Below are positions 58,810 through 64,000 of a DNA stretch of 64,000 nucleotides, in pieces; within the stretch, counting starts at the first letter, position 1, and every line of letters starts with the position of its first letter. The notes beneath the pieces were generated by a model. That model was not told the DNA's origin. It ran no database searches and saw only the letters and a list, made by a program, of their open reading frames with translations. Location of the stretch: positions 2,542,001 to 2,606,000 of the forward strand of contig NC_063019.1 in assembly GCF_020509005.1 (NCBI RefSeq), in the 5' to 3' direction. A program made the translations under genes and the position numbers. The stretch comes from Fulvia fulva (Eukaryota > Ascomycota > Dothideomycetes > Mycosphaerellales > Mycosphaerellaceae).

Positions 58810-61800
58810 AGGATAACCTTACTATTATATAGTATAACGTTAATAAAAGTAAAGATAAGGTCTAACTCTACTTCCTATAAGAACTCGACTACTAAAAGCA
58901 CTACGTCGTAGCGCTATAGGAACCTTAGACTAACCTATATATAAGTAAACCGGTAACCTATAACGACTAACGATACTATACGGTAATCGGTAGGGGTATA
59001 GGATATACCCTAAGAATATATACCTATATAAGTAAGGCTATAAGTATAGAAGTATAGAAGGTCGTGCTATAGCCGGAGGGCTACTAGGGGGACATAACGA
59101 CAATCGAAATAGTAATAGGCTAGGGAACCGTCCGAATCTATAACGTCTATAACCCTCCCCTATAAGGACGAACGAGTAGAGACCTAGGAACCCTAGCTAC
59201 GCTAGACCGGATACTCGAATAAGGGGATATATACTAAGTCCTAGTAGGCGACTTTAACCTTTACTACCCGTAATAGAGTCTAGACTTTACCCCCCTATAC
59301 GTATACCTAGGAGGCAAGTTACTAGAAATTACCGCGAGCCGCGATATAGAACTAGCGACCCTAAAGGGTATAGAGACGTAGAAGGCGAGATTAAGCGTAA
59401 GTACAATTAACCTATACTTCCTCTCGAGAGAGCTAGTAACGAGACTAGACAAGTACCGCCCGAACCTCTTACTCGAAGTACGATTAGACTATATCCCGAT
59501 CTAGATAACAATCGAGGTAGGAGTCGAGGAGGAACCTATAGCGGAGCTACGCCTAAACTAGAAGAAGGCCCCGTAGGAGGAAATCCGAGATAAACTAGCG
59601 GTACGACTACACGATAATAGAGTAAATACGGGACTAGAAGCGGGAATAGAAGTAGAACAAGAAGCCGAGCTCGATAAAGAAGCCGAACGGATAACGATAG
59701 TCGTATAGGAGGTAGCTTGTCGGTATATACCCTATATTCGACCTTCTTAAAGACAGAAGCTATTCTAGACCCCGGCGTACGTAGAAAGGGTAAGGGAGGT
59801 AAGGAGGGCTAGACGAGAGTGGACGAAGGAGCATATATAAGTAATATAGGACGTATACTAGAGGGCTAGCTAAGCTAAGAAAGCCTAGATACGTCGGGAC
59901 AAATAGCTAGACTAGAGAACGATAGTCGGGCTCGTAATAGAGAATCCTAACTAGATATAGCGACTAGTAAGGTAGGCGAGAGCTAGAGGGATAGAGAAGA
60001 CGCCTTACTTCCCGCCTATAGTCGATATAACGGGGACGCTAAGGTTAACGCCGGAGATAAAAGCGAAGGCGTTTACGGACCACTTCTTCTTAATATAAGT
60101 CGACGCGGACCTAACGGATATAGTAGGTACGTCGTACCCGGAACTACTAGATATATACTAGACAGTCTAGCTAGGCGAGGTTAAGGCCGTAATAGGACAG
60201 CTTAAGGGAAGAAAGGCCCTAGGGCCCGATAAAATCCTAAACCTCCTACTAAAGGAATATAAAGAGGAAATCGCCCCGAGCCTCGCTAAGCTCTTTACTA
60301 CTTATCTACGGAAAGGCTACTATCCGAAGCCGTATAGAGACTCCCTAATAGTAGTTATCCGGAAGCTATAGAAGGAAGACTATAATAGGCTTAAGTTATA
60401 TAGACCGATTACGCTCCTAAATATAGTAGGGAAGATCCTAGAGAAGGTAGTAGCCTAGAGACTTATAAAACTAGTCGAGGAGAATAACATCCTCCCGGAG
60501 ATATAGATAGGAGGGAGAAGTAACCGCTTAACCCTTACGGTAATAGAACTAATAACCGAACAGATCTAAACCCTCTAGTACTATAGACGGAATAGAATAG
60601 TATCGCTACTCTCCCTAGACATCTCCGGAGCATTCGATAACGTCTCCTACGAAAGACTACTCTATATACCCCGATAGAAGGGAGTCCCCGTATAGGCTAA
60701 GAAATTTATATACTCCTTCCTTAAAGAGAGGACTACGAGAATAGTCCTCGGGAGGTATAAATCCGTTAGGGTATACGTAGAGACCGGAATCCCCTAAGGA
60801 TCTACGCTATCCCCGATCCTATTCCTAATCTTTATAGCCGACCTCATCCCCTTACTTACGTCCCCTTAGACTTCGGCATTAGGCTTCGTAGACGACATAA
60901 ATGTCCTAGCCTAGTCCGCGATAACGGAGGAAAACTATAGACTACTTACGGAGAGATATAGAGTATACGAGGACTAGGCTAGACGCTACGGCGTCCGTTT
61001 TGCCCTAGAGAAATACTAGCTGATCCACTTTAGTAAAGCGAGGACCTACTACAATATATAGGCAACTATAACAATCTAGAGATACGAGACGAAGCCCTCC
61101 CCCGAACTCCGAGTACTAGGAATCTAGCTAGACCCAAAGCTAAGCTAGAACCTATAGATTAAGAAGGCCTAGAACAGGGTATAAGTAAACGAGGCATTAA
61201 TAACACGTCTTACTAAGTTAACGTAGGGGGCGACCTTCGATAAAGTAAGAATAATATATAAAGTAATCGTTTAACTAGCGATACTTTACGGGGTATAAAT
61301 CTAGGGTACGGGGAGAGTCGATAAGCTAGTACTACAACGGATCGAATAGCCTCTTAATCGAACCTAAGTAGGCAACTTAAGGAGAATTCTCGGAGCGTAT
61401 AAGACTATACCGACGAGAGTAGCCGAGATAGAGATCGGGACACTACCTATCCGTTACTATATCTAAGGGATAAGGATCTAATATACGGCGAAGACGATAG
61501 AGTACCTAGTATAGTAAACTATCTACGACAAGATAGTACGAATCGTATAGAGATATAGCCGGCTATATATAGGACCGTACGTAAGGAGGTATTAGAAGCG
61601 GGACGACCTACGGGTTTTTAGGAAAATATAAGGAACGCCGGAGTAGCTAGCGAGGGGGGAGGAGGAACGAAGAACCCGGGAAAGGAAGGGGAATAAGGGA
61701 AAGTCCTAGAGCCTCGTAGAGTAGGTAGCCGGCTACCTATAGGAATAGGAATAGAACAGTAACCCGCTAGCGAGAATAGGCCCCCTAGCCCTACGAACCT

Positions 61801-62200
61801 TCTAGAGACATAACTACCTCCTATACCGCGACCTTATAAGGGTAGAAGCAAGCGTAATAATCTAAATCCGGTCCGAATATATCGGGCTTCGGGCTTACTT
61901 ATATAGGAGGAACGTCCTAGATATAGATAACCTAGCGTACGAGTATAGCTACTCGTCGTAGAACCCGGAATATATAGTCGTACGGTGCCTATAGTAGGTA
62001 GAAGAGCGGAGTATGTAGAGCGCGAGAGTAGCTAGACGTAACTACTAGTCGATCGTTACGAATAAGAGCGACGTATAGAGGATAGTACGTTAGGTCCTAA
62101 GACAAGGATACCTTACCTAGTTTAAACTAGCTAATAAGACGGAGGAGTAGATAGAGAAGAGGAGGGAGACTAAGGGGATGTAGATAAGGTAGTTATTAGG
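58810..62200 (+). pseudogene. LINE-B ORF2 (APE endonuclease, RT), inactivated
   Basis: The endonuclease begins near 58828 (YNVNKS), with IYNVYNPP near 59140, VGDFNLYYP near 59250 and STINLYF near 59400. RT shows LDISGAFDNV near 60620, QGSTLSPILF and GFVDD near 60885; the thumb has LDPKLS. Many TAG/TAA stops. Stop and start are approximate. No RNase H seen. Confidence 0.78.
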
Positions 62201-62396
62201 GTAGGCCTATAACACTAGTATACCCTCTATAAGGAAAGCGGAAAGGCAAATAACGGATAATAGTAGTATAGGAGAGGAGAGGAGTTTTCACCGCGAGCGG
62301 TTTCCCCTTAGAAAGACAGAAGTACGTAGAACAGCTATATAGGCTAGGAGGCACTATAATAGCTTAATAAACAATATATATATATATATCGTTCTA

Positions 62397-63085
62397 CTAA
62401 TATAGTTTAGAGATTATACTATTGTCGATGTCTTATTATATAGATAGTGACCGAAGTAGTAGTTAGATCTAAACGCTACCTCGCTAGTCTCCTAGAAGAT
62501 GTTCGGGTTATACGCGGAGAGCTACGGTAGTCTAAAGAAGATGTCGTATTCGAGGTCGGTAACGTAGTATAGCATTTACTCGTAATAACTGCCGATAACT
62601 ACGTCTATAAGGGCTATATATATAATCTAACGCGCTATAGCCGATCTATCTCCTAGTATTAATCGTCTGTTCTTCGTCAAAGGGATCAAGGGGGTTATAT
62701 ATTTACGTATAAATTTCTAATTAAGAAAGAGAGAGGTAGAGGTAGAATCTATAAGGCCGCGAGCCTTTTTATATTATATTATTACGGGTAATAACTATGT
62801 GAGGGTATATAGCTAGTTGTTATTTATCTAGTATGTATACCGATATCTTAAGCTCCTTACTATAGTACGTCTCTTATATTCTATATCTCTTAATCTTATA
62901 CTCTTTCTATTTTAGAAAGTTCGGTTACTAACCGCTATCTACTACGCTTAGGTAGCGGTCGTGCTATTTCCCTATTACTATAGGTCGGTAGTAAGGGAGC
63001 TAAGGTTCGGGTTAGCGTTCGTATTGTTTCGTAGACTTAGAGGGCGGTAGTCGCCGTCGTAACTATATACCGGGGATATATATAT
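62397..63085 (-). pseudogene. Gypsy-K protease and gag C-terminal remnant
   Basis: The region 62397-62780 matches the protease part of gypsy-H2 (near 31080-31200) in order and partly in sequence, and continues gypsy-K from 58134 across LINE-B. The part 62790-63085 should be the end of gag but only weak traces are left. Its right limit is where low-RIP LINE-D sequence starts. Confidence 0.55.
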
Positions 63086-63306
63086 AAGGTATACCATTGA
63101 CGGAATCATCGATCTCTGCGCCAAAACACGACACATTCGAAAGCTCTTATCAAGGCCATTCCAACGATATAAAAAGCAGGCCACTGCCCCTAGGACTGAG
63201 GGAGTTCTACCCCATTCAATCTGGACAGCTTGAAGCTCTCTTCACCCTGTTTCTTCAGCTCCAAACGCCGCGGAGGTGCCTAGCTACATTAGGCAACTCC
63301 TAGGCA

Positions 63307-64000
63307 ATGGCAGCCTAGGCTACGGTACTAACGGCGCCTACGGCCCTACAGGCGAAGCCCCCCTAAGACAACTAGTAGCAACTTATAGAGGACGCAAAAA
63401 GTATAGAAACTAACGATCAGCTCCCTTACCGGTCTCTACAGGTAATGATCACTCAGCTACGCACGGCGCTTGTACTGTCGTATCACCGAGGGCAACAAGA
63501 AATGAGGACGACGTCCTAGGCGATTAGCAAGGCCACCCGGAATCAACACCCCTATAGCTAGGTATCGGTCGCGGCATCGATACTAGGCCCCCGCCTAACG
63601 CACGATGCAGTTACGATCCGCATTGTAGTAAAGGAAGACCAGGCCGAAGTTGCGAAGCTATCGAACAAGGAGCTCGCCTAACGAATTAACTAACTAGGGG
63701 TGGTCGTAGTGAACCAACAGTCTAACGGCACTCTACAGATCTATACTAGCTCTGCTACTGCTAGGAGGCACCTAGAGGCACAGCCACAGTGGGTATCTAA
63801 GGTTGCGGCATTAGCGAAGGTCTCAACGAAACAATTCACGATCCTAGTCCACGACATGCCTAAGGAGTTTGACCTAACCAACTAGGGTCACCTACGCGCT
63901 CTCTAAGAGGACAACCCGGTCACTCTTAACTCTCTAATCCAGAAGGCGACTTGGCTCTATAGGAAATGGCCAGAAGGCAAGAAGGCCTCGGCGCTAATAG
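63307..64000 (+). pseudogene. LINE-D ORF1, 5' part (runs off the window)
   Basis: From ATG 63307 one frame continues to the window end, with about ten stops, nearly all TAG with one or two TAA at Q/W positions. The block from about 63570 (VTIRIVVKEDQ ... ELA ... NGTLQIYTS ... KVAALAKVS ... FTILVHDMPKEF) lines up with LINE-C ORF1 (IKVYISDQ ... VLKLFTA ... KLGKTAKVS ... MVIAYGM). RIP is light. The upstream part from about 63091 is likely the 5' leader. ORF2 would follow beyond 64000. Confidence 0.75.

Larger units (their letters stand above)
58142..62389 (+). mobile_element. LINE-B, 5'-truncated in ORF1
   Basis: 4.2 kb, plus strand, inside gypsy-K. It starts in the C-terminal half of ORF1, has a full ORF2 and ends with a (TA)n tail. 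Its 3' end matches 4345-4500 in reverse complement, making it the parent type of the X-B composite. RIP throughout. Confidence 0.85.

Noticed and set aside
1..64000. CRISPR, operon, ribosome-binding site or prophage features
   Set aside because: Introns, LINEs, chromoviruses and RIP show a fungal genome. No array of short spaced repeats was seen.

Overview
The window is a transposon graveyard in a filamentous ascomycete. Almost every long reading frame is a retrotransposon protein closed by many TAG/TAA codons. Comparing a clean copy (20690-22200) with mutated copies (39000-40340) shows the changes are mainly CA>TA and TG>TA, while CG is kept. This is the signature of repeat-induced point mutation (RIP). 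No intact host gene, tRNA, rRNA or CRISPR array was seen. The only recognisable host-type gene is a broken dynamin-family GTPase. The genus was not determined.

Layout. 1-1086: gypsy gag (-). 1620-2665: Mutator-like (MULE) transposase C-terminus (+). 3456-4344: dynamin pseudogene (+). 4345-6666: composite LINE, module X plus LINE-B 3' end (-). 6675-12337: LINE-A (-). 12338-14144: gypsy-H integrase, chromodomain and 3' LTR (+). 14145-15854: copia-2 integrase (+). 15855-17394 and 22240-23987: gypsy-J (-), split by a 5'-truncated LINE-A at 17406-22239, itself split by an almost unmutated composite LINE (19612-22200, +). 23988-28880: nearly intact LINE-C (-). 28881-34540: gypsy-H2 (-). 34541-34681: more of the dynamin gene (-). 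34682-40343: LINE-A (+). 40344-45755: rest of gypsy-H (-). 45761-46954 and 52497-53330: rest of copia-2 (-), split by full-length copia-1 (46960-52491). 53339-53523: gypsy-H-type LTR. 53524-58134 and 62397 to about 63085: gypsy-K (-), split by a copia-1-type solo LTR (55030-55264) and by LINE-B (58142-62389, +). 63307-64000: start of another LINE (LINE-D) ORF1 (+).

How the pieces fit. Five elements or genes are cut in two, with halves about 22-31 kb apart in opposite orientation: the dynamin gene, gypsy-H, copia-2 and both LINE-A target sites. Inverting 12338-34681 on paper rejoins all of them, and target-site duplications (TSDs) then match for composite X-B, both LINE-A copies and gypsy-H. 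The simplest reading is an inversion by recombination between the two opposed LINE-A copies, with a local assembly error as the alternative.

Most unusual feature. A 554-555 bp module (X; 20135-20688 and 6666-6112) has the same 5' and 3' limits in two places but is joined to the 3' parts of two different LINE families at two different points. That is the architecture of template-switch composites, like the MINE (WEIRD + MGL) elements described in Magnaporthe. In one copy the 5'UTR of LINE-A is also attached exactly at the X 5' end.
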